A DNA stretch of 64,000 bases from Sclerodactyla briareus (Eukaryota; Echinodermata; Holothuroidea; Dendrochirotida; Sclerodactylidae): assembly GCA_026419785.1 (NCBI GenBank), contig JAODTK010000023.1, positions 124,001 to 188,000 of the forward strand, in the 5' to 3' direction. The position numbers were made by a program, and so were the translations under genes. A model generated the notes under the pieces. That model was not told where the DNA came from and did no database searches. It saw only the letters and a list, made by a program, of their open reading frames with translations. Below are positions 46,950 through 58,200 of this stretch, in pieces (position 1 is the first letter of the stretch; the number at the start of each line of letters is the position of its first letter).

Positions 46950-47384
46950 GCACCATCAGCGCGAAACCTCATAGTCTCCAAAGTATGGACATTTAGAGAT
47001 GCCATGCTGGATGGGTTGTTAGCGTCCAAGAACGGAGGGGCTCAGTATACCTGGGAAGAATTGCTCTGGGCTCATGGAAAAAGGGTTTGAGTGTAGGTTA
47101 CGGGTGCCATGTTGTATTTTGAAGGGCATAACACTCAATGTGAGTTCAACTAACTTAGGCTAGGCCTACCTATCCTCGTTATAGCCTAGGACTGACTAGA
47201 TGACGGTTCCCTGAGAGGACTTCGCATGCTAGCTGTAACGTTGGCCTATAGGAATAGGTAAATTGTCCATTATTGTATAATTTATCGGCTCATGGCTAGG
47301 AATTGGGGTGGGGTTAGGGTTAGATTCCAAATTCCAAGTTCCAAATCTTTCCGGTACCTAACACCTAACTAACACCCTATCCTC

Positions 47385-47600
47385 ACTACTAACACCTGCG
47401 AGTGCACCTCATTTGCTGGACCACCCGACACCCAAGGTCACTCCCCTGGGTACCTCTCATTGGATACTTCTAATCCCCACGATCGTTTAACATAGCCACT
47501 GTATACTAGGTAACCATCAACAGTATTTTATGGTGAAATGGTGAACTGACTCAATATTTCACATCTGTGCCCTTCGGAACCGAATGAGATGAAAATGTGG
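47385..47600. repeat. dispersed repeat, copy 1
   Basis: 'gcgagtgcacctca.ttgctg', 'acccgacacccaa', 'cctctcattggata' and 'gtgaactgact' recur in the same order at 48790-48975. Confidence 0.7.
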
Positions 47601-48144
47601 TCCTGCAAGGCTGATAGATCGGATTATAATGTACGAATGATGTAATTATGAGCCGTCTTCCATTGAATTTCACGTTGGTTCCAATTTCTTGCTCAAAAAA
47701 TGATATACGGTTCGAAAATGGGGTATTTATGGCCCTAATTACCTAGTCAGGTCTTTTAGTGTGGATCAATGGCTTTGAGTTAGCCAACAGTGGGTTTAAT
47801 GATAATTATTCTATTCAGGTTCAACGTTAGGGCCAATTCCAGATGTATATCCCAAATCTGATCGTGTACCAACCTAACCTTAACCCCTCCTCACTAACCC
47901 TAAACCTACCGCTATTCAAAACTCTGTACCAGTATTTACAGTCCAACACTAATTTCATACATCCAGTTACACACGAGTATACCAGATACTGTACAATCGT
48001 ACCGCTAATTAGCATGTATCCCTGCCTTCGTCGAGGTTCACACTCAGGGGGGCCTCTAGGAGTGTCCAGCTCCATCCAGGCTTGTCTTGCTCTGATTTCA
48101 ATGATGTGTACTGATCATGGAATACTCACTTGATTTCGCCTCAA

Positions 48145-48168
48145 CCCCCCCCCCCCCCCCCCCCCCCC
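48145..48168 (+). repeat. poly-C run (24)
   Basis: An uninterrupted C homopolymer, one of several in this part of the window. Confidence 0.95.
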
Positions 48169-48784
48169 ATCCTCCCTTACTCCGTTATGCCTGGTCTAGT
48201 TAAGCAGTGAGGTGGGGTATCAGATTGAATAATTTTTCTCTCCAAATTCCAACATTATAATAAATTCACTAGGAGTAATGTTGAAATCTGGTGTTTTTGG
48301 GACTTTCTGTCTTACAGTGTATCAAATCACTTATGAAACCATTCAGCATTCCAGTCACCAAGATATTTTAAGGACACCTAGGACAATTGGCCGAAAAAAG
48401 TGTTTTCCTTCCTCTCGAATTCAATAATTTTAGCAATTTTTTGGCTGAATGCAAGGACCGTCATATTTTGATACTTCCTGCCTTGTTAGGAATCTCAAAT
48501 TATCGGGGGTCATTTTTGTAAGCCTGAAAACTTGACCAGCCGTGAGAAGAGGCCAAAAATGACTTTTTTATAACCCCAAATGGCTATTTTTACTCCCTGA
48601 TTTCATGATTTTGAGCATGTGTCCAATTGGGAGTACCGTGTGTTTTGTGACTTTTCGGGATGAGCGAAATTTGACCATGTTGGGCCATCTCAAAAATGGA
48701 GATATTTTGCGGAAAACCATCAAAAACCAATGGACCGCGAACGCACGTACCACACACAACAAACACACACAAACATACAAACGG

Positions 48785-48980
48785 ACTCCCTCGCGAATGC
48801 ACCTCCTTGCTGGACAACCCGACACCCATTGGCACCACTCCACCTTAGAGTACCCCTCATTGGATAGTTTCTAACCACCACTATTGTTACCATAGCACAC
48901 CGTGCTCTATGGCAACCATCACCGATATATAGGTGAAAATAGTGAACTGACTACAGTATCTTCGGGACCGATAATAATTA
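48785..48980. repeat. dispersed repeat, copy 2
   Basis: Partner of 47385-47600. It ends next to an ATA microsatellite. Confidence 0.7.
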
Positions 48981-49080
48981 AATAATATATAATAATAATA
49001 ATAATAATAATAATCATCATAATAATGATAATAATAATAATAATACTACTAATCCACTTTTAATATAGCGCTTCAAACAA
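48975..49080. repeat. AAT microsatellite followed by a TATAGCGC tail motif
   Basis: (AAT)n of about 75 bp followed by 'cacttttaatatagcgcttc'. An AT-rich trinucleotide next to a 'tatagcgc' motif is common at the 3' ends of invertebrate retroelements, and here it may mark the end of a SINE or LINE copy. Confidence 0.6.
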
Positions 49081-49539
49081 AATATGGATTTAAATTGATG
49101 GTATTTACCTTTAGTTATTAGCTGACTCCATCTAAACAACATTTATTTACTTTTCCAACCTTAATTCCTATTTTACATTGACGACATCTCCATATTCAAG
49201 GATCCGCAGTCATACTAAAAATGACCTTCGCGATGCAGTGAATCAATGAGTGAGCACCAAGTCTTCGCCGATTAGTTGTCTAATTCATTATTCCTTGCTT
49301 GACCAATGCAAACTGCACTAAACTTTGGCCATGCAATTACGCCCGAAATTTTGAAGAATTTTGGGTCCGCTGAATCACAAATTACGTGGCGTCCCCTATG
49401 ACTTTTGCCCTGAAGAAACCCTCTAACCACTCCTGTCATGCATATTATATTTGTTCCAGGTGGCCTAAATGCCCCAAATTTCCGCTACTCTACTCGCCAA
49501 CTGATATTTGGTTCTTCCGCTCGATGTAAACTTCACGGC

Positions 49540-49606
49540 CCTATGAGAAATTCAGTCCCGCCCCCCTCCAAGCGCCGCAACTGGTGAAATCCTAGCTACG
49601 CCACTG
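49540..49606 (-). mobile_element. terminus of a CAGTGGCGTAGC-type DNA element
   Basis: Reading from 49606 on the minus strand gives 'cagtggcgtagctaggattt', a terminal motif very like the left end of the element at 29392. The other terminus was not located, so only the end is annotated. Confidence 0.4.
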
Positions 49607-49947
49607 ATTCACATCAAGTACCGAAAGTACCGCTTCCTGCATCTTAGTGAACCTATCCTCCTCCGCAACAAATTCTCACGATCCTTGCCAAGCGATGGTG
49701 TCGTTTCCGTTCGGAGCTCGGCAATTCTATAGCCTATTTAATTAATATATTCATATTCTGCAGATTACAATCTCCACTCAACTTTTTCTCTACTAAACTT
49801 ACACACGCAGATTTTGCAATTACAACGGCAAGTGTCCATTCCCGATGATCTGTAGTATAACAAGCCCAAAATTCGTGTACGCTACCCGCCAACTAATGGT
49901 GGCCCCCGCTTAGATAGTAAATTAAAACAGTTTGTCTGCCCCCCCCA

Positions 49948-50117
49948 CCCCCCCCCCCCCCCCCCCCCCCCCCCACTCGCTCTCCTCGAATCAATCAACG
50001 CCCCTGTGTATTCTACGGACATAGCCTAGACACTTTGTACAATAACACGGCTCCGACAATCATTGAAAGCTGTGGACAAACCGTTGGAGAGCACGCGCGA
50101 ATAAGGTTTCCACCCCC

Positions 50118-50157
<40 letters not shown>
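49948..50157 (+). repeat. two long poly-C runs
   Basis: C runs of about 27 (49948-49974) and 39 (50119-50157) bases, separated by unique sequence. Run lengths may be inexact in the assembly. Confidence 0.9.
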
Positions 50158-50158
<1 letters not shown>

Positions 50159-50399
50159 ATTCAATGACTTAATTCGATAAGAGCGCCCTACTACAACATT
50201 GTCGGGAACGGGTTTTTGGCCAGCTAGTTTTATGTGCACCGCATGTACAATTTTATTAGTGCATATCCTTCTTGGAAATGTAAATCATTTGGACGAAACC
50301 TATGGTATAGTACATAGTAAACACTGGTGGGAAACTATATAGCACTTACAATCCAGTATCTCCCCAACGCGTTGCATCTCATTTCCACTAAGAAAATAA

Positions 50400-50640
50400 T
50401 CTGGATATCGGATAAATGGATAGTACAGTTGGCAGTGGAAATAGTAGACAACTGTACGTTCGCAAGACGAAATGAGCAAAGTAATTGGAACACAAACCAG
50501 GCAATTTTTCACGAGATCCTCTTACACACAGTGGTGATAGAAAAAGCAAAGAAGACGAATAGACGAGTGAGCAAAGTCCATTTCAACCCAAAGTCGAGTC
50601 ACGTGAAGCTATTTGTCATTGTATTCAGGCGAGGTTCTCA
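50400..50640 (+). pseudogene. duplicated exon-like block (partner of 61.1 kb)
   Basis: It lies inside the longest ORF of the window (50327-50875, 182 codons, plus strand). The first 240 bases align with 61120-61340: 'ag|ttgg.agtg', 'gtagaca', 'gaggcaaagtccattt' / 'gagcaaagtccattt', 'gggtcacgtgaa' / 'gagtcacgtgaa' and 'atttgt.attg'. In the 61-kb copy the frame after the AG reads GSEYVDSCSPEETS up to a GTGAGT donor; here the equivalent frame is shifted by a base. The long ORF as a whole has no recognised domain and probably is not one protein. Confidence 0.3.
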
Positions 50641-50899
50641 ACACTATCCATATTGGGTCGATATTCTATGCTTCGAGTGTGTGCCATCATTCAGGACGAT
50701 TCAGTTACTGCGTCAATATGATGATAGCCGGAGACCAACCAACACTCCCGCTCTATGGTTGGTCTTCGCACACATCCTCCTATCTTCTAGATTTTTTCTT
50801 TCGTTCCTCGCTATTGAGGAGGTCATTGGCCATAAAATCTCCACACTGTTCCCTGGAATTCTGGTGGATGGATGAAAAAAAAAGTTAGATAGCCAGATG

Positions 50900-50990
50900 C
50901 TAGCTAGATAGATAGAAATATGGAAAGGAATTAGATAGTAGATAGATAGTAGATGAGATATCGATCGATAGATAGATATTTGCTTAAAAC
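50900..50990. repeat. GATA-rich microsatellite
   Basis: Interrupted 'gata'/'taga' repeats. Confidence 0.8.
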
Positions 50991-51385
50991 AACACTATAG
51001 AAACACTGAAGTTTCGGAAGACATCTTTCATCGTCAGTAATGTAAAAAAAAAATAATGAATAAACAACAAAATACGCAAACCTTTTGGTCCACTGCGGTG
51101 TGAAACAGTAATAAATCATTCTTTTCATTCACACAACCAGAGAAGACAACAATCTGTGGGGTAGGTTGGCCCTGCATAAATTGAGTGAAGAGAATGCGGT
51201 GAGGCTCAGACTCTTTCTTTATTCGATGGGTCCAATGTGCTTCAGGTTCAAGCTTCTTTTATCTCTCACCTCGAAAAGTATAGTGGTAATGAGACTGACA
51301 GAAGAAAAGAAACACTAACACCCCCTACTGTACACAATAATATGAAAGTTTGTCTTCCTTTGCCTTTCAAAGCCTCATTCGGCAG

Positions 51386-51565
51386 TCATTACTGGAACAT
51401 AATTTTCAAAGAGTTCCATATGCAGTGGCTGCGGATGAGTGTTGGCGAATACGAGAAATGAAGAACCTACATCCCCATATATTCGAAGGAAGGAGAGACA
51501 GAGTTTTGGCACATGAAGGCAATTCATATATGGGGATAGATATGTATCCGGATTCACTTCAATGA
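51386..51565 (+). CDS. probable last exon of a receptor tyrosine kinase
   Basis: The acceptor 'tttcaaagcctcattcggcag' opens a phase-0 frame of 59 codons ending in TGA. It reads SLLEHNFQRVPYAVAADECW, then RIREMKNLHPHIFEGRRDRV and a tail ending SYMGIDMYPDSLQ. In tyrosine kinases the end of the C-lobe runs 'LLEpP..c...vY.lm..CWr...RPsF..i...L' and is followed by a short tail with tyrosines. The position of LLE, Y-A-V, CWR, H-I-F and the Tyr-containing tail fit that pattern, and Tie-type receptors end in a 'Y-x-GID' tail. The RP of subdomain XI appears as LHP, so a substitution or pseudogene is possible. No upstream kinase exon was found on this strand nearby. Confidence 0.45.
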   Translation, partial: SLLEHNFQRVPYAVAADECWRIREMKNLHPHIFEGRRDRVLAHEGNSYMGIDMYPDSLQ

Positions 51566-51859
51566 TAGTTATTACCCCTCTTCAATTTGAGGTTAAATGA
51601 CCACGAATGGTGAGTAATTAACTCTATGTCAATAATGGCGTTATTCATTGATCGTTTGATGGTAACAGGGGACGATAGTGCCAACTAGCCTGTTGTCGGA
51701 GCCAGATCCGAATCAGCCATGCAAACAGCTTAGGAAAGCGAATGTTTGTTTTGCTTTCCCGCGCCTCCTCACCGTAAATTGCAACAATGCTTAAATTGGG
51801 GCTAGACACTCGTACGAGTGAACTGGTCAAAGGCGCTGAACAGGGTTATATGTAAACCC

Positions 51860-52680
51860 CCGCCTACAGGGGCCTCCGGCCGGGTATGGTGTGGCCATAT
51901 GGACAACCCAAAGTCTGCGAGGAGGGGGGGGGGGGGTTGCGAGGGAGGGGGGGGGGATAGGGGCTTATTCCGGCAGGGATAGTGTGAGCTTATGGACAAC
52001 CCCAGGCATATAGTGGGACCTTACCAGGCAGGGTATGGTGATGAGAATATTGTTACAACCCCCAGCCCCACACCCCCCCCCCACCAGCATACAGGGCGAT
52101 TTACCCAGGATAGTATAGGTGAGCATATTGTAAAACACCTAGGCTCCCAGCAACAGGGCAACTTAAGCAGGCAGGGTATATGGGGACCTGACAGGCAGGA
52201 TATCGTGTGAGAATATTGTACAACCCACACGCGACCAGCATACAGAAGCGATCCCAGGCAGGGTATAAGGTCCAAAATATTGTACAAACCCCGTCACCTA
52301 GCATATAGGGCGATTTACACAGGCAGGGTATAGTGTGAGCATATTGTACAACCCCCAGCCACCCAGCATACAGGGCGATTTACACAGGCAGGGTATAGTG
52401 TGAGCATATTGTACAACCCCCAGCCACCCAGCATACAGGGCGATTTACACAGGCAGGGTATAGTGTGAGCATATTGTACAACCCCCAGCCACCCAGCATA
52501 CAGGGCGATTTACACAGGCAGGGTATGGGACCTGACTAGGCAGGGTATAGTGTGAGCATATTGTACAACCCCCAGCCACCCAGCATACAGGGCGATTTAC
52601 CCAGGCAGGGTATAGTGTGAACATTTTGGACAACTCCTAGCATGCAGGTAAACTTACCAGTAGGGTAGAGTGTATCATTA
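51860..52680. repeat. 65-bp minisatellite, about 12 copies
   Basis: The unit contains 'cagggcgatttacacaggca', 'gggtatagtgtgagcatatt', 'gtacaacccc' and 'cagccacccagcata'. Three consecutive units at about 52315-52510 are essentially identical; outer units diverge and vary in length. One unit near 52520 has a truncated insertion ('gggacctgactag'). All ORFs here are repeat translations. Confidence 0.9.
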
Positions 52681-53084
52681 CTGTCAACTGCAATACCGGG
52701 GTTGATAACTTGGTAAACTTACTAATCATAAATCTCAACAGCGATAGGAATATACACATGGAACGAACCAAGGATCCCTGAACCATGCGACTTCACAACA
52801 AGGTACTAACGAATAACACGTATAGAGCACTTGTCATTCAAGACATTCTGACGAAGACAGTCGCTGCGTTGTGGCCTTAACTATCCTGTCATGGAAAGAG
52901 GGAGGGAAAAAAAAACCGGAACAAACTATTGAATAGCATTAACAACATGTTTTGCAACTCCAGATGCTGTATCTCATTACGCGTCTCAAAATTCACGGAG
53001 AAAGGGGGGGTTTGTCTAGCGATTCTTTGCAAAGACTGTTCGACTAGACGGCACCCAATTAGATTTGCGAAACAGGCACGGCCC

Positions 53085-53185
53085 GGGTGCTCAAGTGGTC
53101 ATTACAGTACGTCCGGGCTTCGAATGCCTGTTAGAAAACAGAAAAGGGTTGAGGGGAGTGGCTATATAAGCATGACGACTATTTG
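53085..53185 (+). repeat. tRNA-derived SINE-like head
   Basis: 'gggtgctcaagtggtcat' resembles a pol III A box, followed 25 bases on by 'cgggcttcgaatgcc', a B-box-like motif. The element would end near the T run at 53191-53205. It does not fold as an intact tRNA. Confidence 0.3.
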
Positions 53186-53293
53186 ATTTGATTTTTTTTT
53201 TTTTTTGGAATTCCTACGTGTAGGGAGGCTCTTTAAAGGCTCATCAAAAGCTCCGGGGGGAGGGACTAGCCTTCTCTACCCGACTTGTCTCAG

Positions 53294-53503
53294 ATGAATC
53301 GAGGACCCGAATCCATCCAATTCCGCCCGGACTCTGGGGACCGCCAGACTGTAAATAAGTTTTCAAACCGTGTTTTTGACAGCCTACAGCCGACCGACGG
53401 ATGTATGCAAAATACATGTTACAAAAATCCAGTAACCCTGAGAAGCCTTGCATTACAACAGAACAAGGAAGTGAAGACAAACAACTCGCCCATCGGACTG
53501 CAG
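53294..53503 (+). CDS. internal exon, unidentified
   Basis: A 210-bp phase-0 exon with excellent boundaries: acceptor 'ttctctacccgacttgtctcag' without any other AG nearby, and donor CAG|GTAAGC. It is open across its whole length (70 codons). The peptide begins MNRGPESIQFRPDSGDRQTV and includes TDGCMQNTCYKNPVTLRSL. It is polar with two Cys. No family is recognised and no partner exon was identified. Alternative minus-strand ORFs lack splice support. Confidence 0.5.
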
Positions 53504-53809
53504 GTAAGCCACTCAGGGGAGAAGTCGGTGAAGTGGCTGAAATTTGACCCAGAATGTTCGCTTACAAAGCGCTTACGGGTACACGCTGCATACCCGAGCA
53601 ATTTTGCCTCACAGAATGGTACTAAGCAAACACAAGGATGTGGATTTTGATTTTCAATTGCCGTCGTGATGGGCCAACGGTCAACCACAATGTTATGGAA
53701 GATATCGACTCCTGATTAGGAGGTTTTTTGGGAAATATGTTTGTGCGTCCCACATTGCTGAATGGAGAAAATGAAAATAATAATCACCGACAGAATTAGC
53801 TTCTAATCG

Positions 53810-53950
53810 AAATTGTCAACGGTTCGATTGGAGCTTCCTTTCCTAAACACGGGGCGGACCGTCAGTTCCGGTTTCTGGTATAACAAACTATATCGCCCAT
53901 CTTTGTGGCTCACTGTACCACCATGCAATTTTAATCTCGCGATCAAGAAA
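53810..53950 (-). CDS. exon-like ORF
   Basis: Minus-strand frame LKLHGGTVSHKDGRYSLLYQ then KPELTVRPVFRKGSSNRTVD. It follows a pyrimidine-rich 'gctctacttttcttgatcgcgag'. The composition is protein-like, with alternating polar and hydrophobic residues as in beta-sandwich domains. The donor is unclear. Confidence 0.25.
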
Positions 53951-54653
53951 AGTAGAGCACGTATGTAACTTAAGCATATAGACTTTATAATAATAGCACA
54001 CAAGGAAATGACCTAATTTGCCAAGTACCGGTATGTCCACGTTACATATATCATAAAACTATCTCGGAGTCAACATCTTTCAAATGTCAAAACGCGACAT
54101 CCCACTGGCCAATATGTTAAACCCGATATCCGCGCGAAATGTTGGCAATCCCCCTCTCCAAGCCTAGCTGCACCATTGAGCGGGGAACAGGGGTTCTATA
54201 CCAGGACTATGTTTCATAACGGAACCTAACGTTTTACGCATGAACGCCTGGAGAGGACTCTAACCTTACATTCAGGTTTATGTCTCCCAAAGACGATTTT
54301 ATTAATTAATCTCTTTTCCCCCCACAAAGGTGGTATCCGACAATGTTTGAGTTGATAGTTGATAGTTATGTGGAATAACAGTAGATATCTGTTCGCGGGT
54401 CGAGAGAACCGCGTTGAACGAAACACATTACAGCTATCTGTACGTGAGAATATGTTATAAGTAATAGGTTGGTGTATAATAGGATTCACACAGTCAATGA
54501 CGTAACGCCACCCTGGCTGCAACCCTAAAATTACGAACTAAGGCAACGTTTCACACCGGTGGTGGACGGGAAAAGGCATGTTAAAATGTTAGAATTGTAT
54601 GGTCATGTAAATTATTACTCATACAACTAGTATATAGGAACAACAATACACAC

Positions 54654-54781
54654 CACGATAGGATCCGTGTCTGATCGCCACGTATACTGCATGTGCTGAA
54701 AGGTAAACAGGTTCCGAAAGTGACACTGAGTCAAAACGTCCTTGATAACAATCGTAAAACAAAAAGGTGCGCAATATCCAA
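54654..54781 (-). CDS. exon candidate, two open frames
   Basis: A 128-bp segment between 'cttgcactacttacag' and CGTG|GTGTGT. Two of the three frames are open, for example FLFYDCYQGRFDSVSLSEPV then YLSAHAVYVAIRHGSYR. No family is recognised. The plus strand of the acceptor also reads as a GTAAGT donor, so the strand is not certain. Confidence 0.25.
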
Positions 54782-55074
54782 CTGTAAGTAGTGCAAGAGT
54801 TCGAATAAAACGTTTTACACTTACACGTTCTGTGCACTACAAAGGCGGATAACTATCGTCCGAGCGCATACAAGTATGAGCTCATGCATACAGGGGATCG
54901 AATGATCGTATTAACCAGCTAAATTTAGCTAAAATATCAATTTCACAATTTCCCTCTCTTCTAAAACGGGCATTAGGTCTGCACTGAAAACATAGAGCGA
55001 TCTAGACATTCAGTTCCCCAGAACAATTTAGGAAACGCGCGTTTGCCTTTAGGTGAGGTCTGTGTCACTAATTA

Positions 55075-55500
55075 ATGACAACGCTAGCAGCGTTAATAGG
55101 CGTAGTACCCTGCGACAAACCGACTCTACTGATTGTGGTGTTACCCGAACTCCGTCTTTCCACCTGTTCCGCTAAGATAGTAGTAGTAACACTATGTTAC
55201 ATCTCCTCCGAAAATAAGATCAGAAACTGGAGGTTTAAAATAGCTCTTCATCGGAGTAATTGCTGTTTCGTGCCCAAACCACTATTTGTCTGTGATCTAA
55301 GATTCTTGGGTGTATGTAGTCTTCGCACAATATACAGTACCCATTGAATAGCATGGCGTGACTTCTAGGTCGACTATGGTAAAGGACGGAACAGGTTCTG
55401 TTCAGTCTATATGGAATTCTCTCATCCGTTACGGTACCAAATACGGATAAAATCTATGACCATTCGTTTTCGATATTAGTATACTGTGCCCGTAGCTTTT
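55075..55500. other. no supported gene
   Basis: It contains a 90-codon plus-strand ORF (55075-55347) and an antisense stretch with Ser/Thr-rich composition; neither has splice support. Confidence 0.3.
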
Positions 55501-55924
55501 GCGCGACCTCAGTGAGTGGGGTGGCGGGGTGGGTAGGGGGTTGGGGAAGGGGGGGGGGGGAGGGTGGTCCGGTCTATCCTGGTCGCTTGCCAGCAGGAAG
55601 TCGGGTGGTTGATGCAAAGTCGAGAGCGTTATGCTCTTCGGTAGTAATTGACTTTGGCTGGGTGAGGCGCATAAACCTTTCTTGAACTACCAAATCTTTC
55701 AAACCTCGTTGCACGTTTTAGCCTAGTTCGTAGTCTCCGAAGTAGTCAAACTGTTCAGCCGGCACTCATGCACACATTTCCCTGACTAACGATACACAAC
55801 ACAAACTCTTAACAAACTCCTGCACACTAGGTTCACAAGTCCGGTGCTATTGAAAAGACCACAAAGTGGATAAAATTGTTCAACTCGGCTATATGTAATT
55901 TTAGCCTGATTCCATTATCACGGA

Positions 55925-56197
55925 TTGGTTTATTGCCGACAGGCGCATGGGCTCTTCATGAACACAAACACTCATGTGTTATCCTCAGCAACGCAAAAAC
56001 AGCAAGATTTCATGCCTAACTTCGTTGAATCGGCTCCAGTGATCTCAGTAGCTCTTCCCTTTACTATTACGTTTGTTCGCGGGCCAAGGGCAACACTATA
56101 TGGTGCCCCAGCGGCCACCCTACTCACTACATTAATTACTAATGCCCTCATGGTTTTATTCTATTTCTATAGCGAGTTTTTCAGTTTCGTTTTTTAA
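55925..56197 (+). CDS. ORF with hydrophobic C-terminal segment
   Basis: A 90-codon ORF whose end (LLTTLITNALMVLFYFY) looks like a membrane helix, preceded by SAPVISVALPFTITFVRG. No splice acceptor is convincing. Kept only as a weak candidate. Confidence 0.15.
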   Translation: MVYCRQAHGLFMNTNTHVLSSATQKQQDFMPNFVESAPVISVALPFTITFVRGPRATLYGAPAATLLTTLITNALMVLFYFYSEFFSFVF

Positions 56198-56745
56198 AAA
56201 CCGAGGGCCAACTACAAACGAACAAACAAACCTTTACACAGGGTACGTGAAGTTCGCTAACCGCTATTCCTATATATGCATTATGTATGAAATTCAACAC
56301 ATACTAGAGTACTTCCATCATTCCATCCATTGTCCATATTTACCCAAGGCCCAACGAGAATTATAAATCTTAATTTATATTATTGAACGACAACGGGTCC
56401 GACCAGTACGTTTTCCATGATAACACTTTATAATAGGAACTATTTTGGCTAAGATAGTTTAGGTCCTGATGCTCGGTATAGATTGAAGGACAACGCGTGC
56501 CAAATTCATACAAGGCATAGGGTAGTGTTACAAGGTCAAACTTTCCTGAATGAACTTATTTCTAATCAATGTATTTAAAAATCGTAGATTTGCAGATTCA
56601 GTTGGGTAACTAAATACCTGCAGTTTAGACATCTCGAGTGTCCCGTGAGCACCAAACTTTTCTCAACTCGTCCCCAACTAAGGCTGGCGCTCAGCTGGAA
56701 TAGTCGTGTACACAACCCGCAAACCCGGCTAGGTTTCACTTTTAC

Positions 56746-56900
56746 CTCGCACGGGGTGGATTGAAATTGCTTGAAAGAGTTTGTTCCATTGAAAACACAC
56801 TTTCCGTGAGCCTTATCATAATATATTTTCACTTTCAATCCGATAGTTAACGATTTCCTTACGACTGTGAATCCGAGTGTTTTCATGTAGCACTTGACCG
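56746..56900 (-). CDS. exon candidate in N2
   Basis: The minus-strand frame is open to a GAG|GTAAAA donor. It reads KCYMKTLGFTVVRKSLTIGL then KVKIYYDKAHGKCVFNGTNS. It has paired Cys, a glycosylation site (NGT) and alternating hydrophobic residues, which would suit an Ig-like or similar beta domain. Copy N1 aligns but is frameshifted. Confidence 0.35.
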
Positions 56901-57017
56901 TTGTCTTAAGTGTCCGTGTTCTTTTTTTTTCTGTCTTCGAATAGTGTTCTTGGAATGTTTTGAAATATGGAGTTAGATTATTTCCAGTGAAATAGAATTA
57001 GAATAAGTTGCAGTTTC

Positions 57018-57104
57018 GATGCGTGAGACGAATAATCAATACTTTTCGCGTTCTTTCGTATATTGACTCATTTCGATCAGCAATAAGCATTTGACCTACG
57101 GATA
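57018..57104 (-). pseudogene. exon fossil, copy N2
   Basis: Acceptor 'attgtctcattgtcag' then a frame reading VGQMLIADRNESIYERT and RKVLIIRLTHRNCNLF before a TAA. The aligned N1 copy has the same acceptor and related residues. No donor was found. Confidence 0.3.
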
Positions 57105-57199
57105 CTGACAATGAGACAATGTGATTAGCTACATTCGTTTCACTTAAGAGTCAAACCACTACCTTACAGCCATTATTGTTTTTATACATATTCTAATAC

Positions 57200-58200
57200 T
57201 ACTTTAATTAGTATTTTGCAACAGGTGGTATAATGTACTTACTCCGTGCACGTATTAGCAAAACAGTATCGATGAGATTGATTAGCTTCGGCACTGGAGA
57301 ATATATATGAAATCCACACAAGCAATAAATTCTTGATTCGCGACATCCTACTTGAATTTCAAGGGCCCACCCCTTCAACAGAGCAGGTCCAGCCTCTTAG
57401 CTCTCCGGCTAAGCCAAGATCTAACTTGCCGAGCAGACGATCGAACCTATGCAGGCTCATTCAGCAAGTTTGCCCTGACCTGGAGAGCATGCTATATCAG
57501 ATGCGAATTCGAACACCAGGTACACGGAATGAAATAGCCTCTTGGTGGTACCTTAATTTGGAGGGGGTGATCACACGCATCCGATACTTGCAAATGCTAC
57601 CCTCGTTGTCCCTGCTCATATCCTTGTACTGAGCGACCAGCAAGAAGGCAACAGGTACCATGTTTGAAAGCCTTTGGTGAGATGGAGGGATTTCAAAACT
57701 CCGATCTCCGTGCGAAGACCGACGCTATACAATTGTTCCACCACACTCAGTTGAAAGTCTAGTTAGTTTGTATTGCCTGATTGCGGTGGGGGGGTGAATG
57801 CGGGTAGGTATTTCCAGGATTGGACTCCATGAGTGAGTGAGACAGCGGCCCACTATTTTTCTGTCGCACCCGAAAATTGATTTATTTGGTTCCCCTCCTT
57901 CCTTCTATGGCTTTACCCCTCCTTTACCTGCCCTCTTCTAAAACATGGCATCACACTGTTATATATGAAAGCTGATGTTCCTCAAAAAACGACTGCCTTG
58001 TTGAGGGAGAGCCATTGTCTTGGACAATATAGCCAGCTACTGGCACAGCTGCCGTTAAAAACTCTATTAGGCAGGGGGAAAATGGAAATCAAGGTGTAAT
58101 GGACCTTCCAGTTACCTGTCCGATTGTGGGCCCTTCATATAAGTTTCTGTAGTGTCGAAAAAATAGTGATATGTCACCGAACTGCGTGTGAAATACACCA
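57200..58200. other. no supported gene
   Basis: The 99-codon plus-strand ORF at 57333-57632 spans a stretch with tRNA-B-box-like motifs ('gcgaattcgaacacc', and 'ggttcgatcgtc' on the other strand), perhaps SINE-derived. No protein domain is recognised. Confidence 0.3.

Larger units (their letters stand above)
56440..57160. repeat. second duplicated segment, copy N2
   Basis: Partner of 44900-45720; see there for landmarks. Confidence 0.65.

Noticed and set aside
47305..47325. 'ggggttagggttag' and nearby 'ctaaccctaaac' as telomere-like repeats
   Set aside because: Only one or two units on each strand, within ordinary repeat sequence.
50327..50875. Longest ORF in the window taken as a single gene
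   Set aside because: The paralogous region at 61.1 kb does not keep this frame, and the ORF reads through the putative exon boundary.
52445..52633. Repeated 'NRPVCWVAGGCTICSHYTLP' minus-strand peptide
   Set aside because: It arises from identical 65-bp minisatellite units, and 65 is not a multiple of three, so no frame is maintained.
55640..55680. 'VVIDFGWVRR' resembling a kinase DFG motif
   Set aside because: A stop follows within five codons and no flanking kinase motif is present.
57470..57525. tRNA gene
   Set aside because: A B-box-like motif is present but no A box at the right distance and no cloverleaf; at best SINE-derived.
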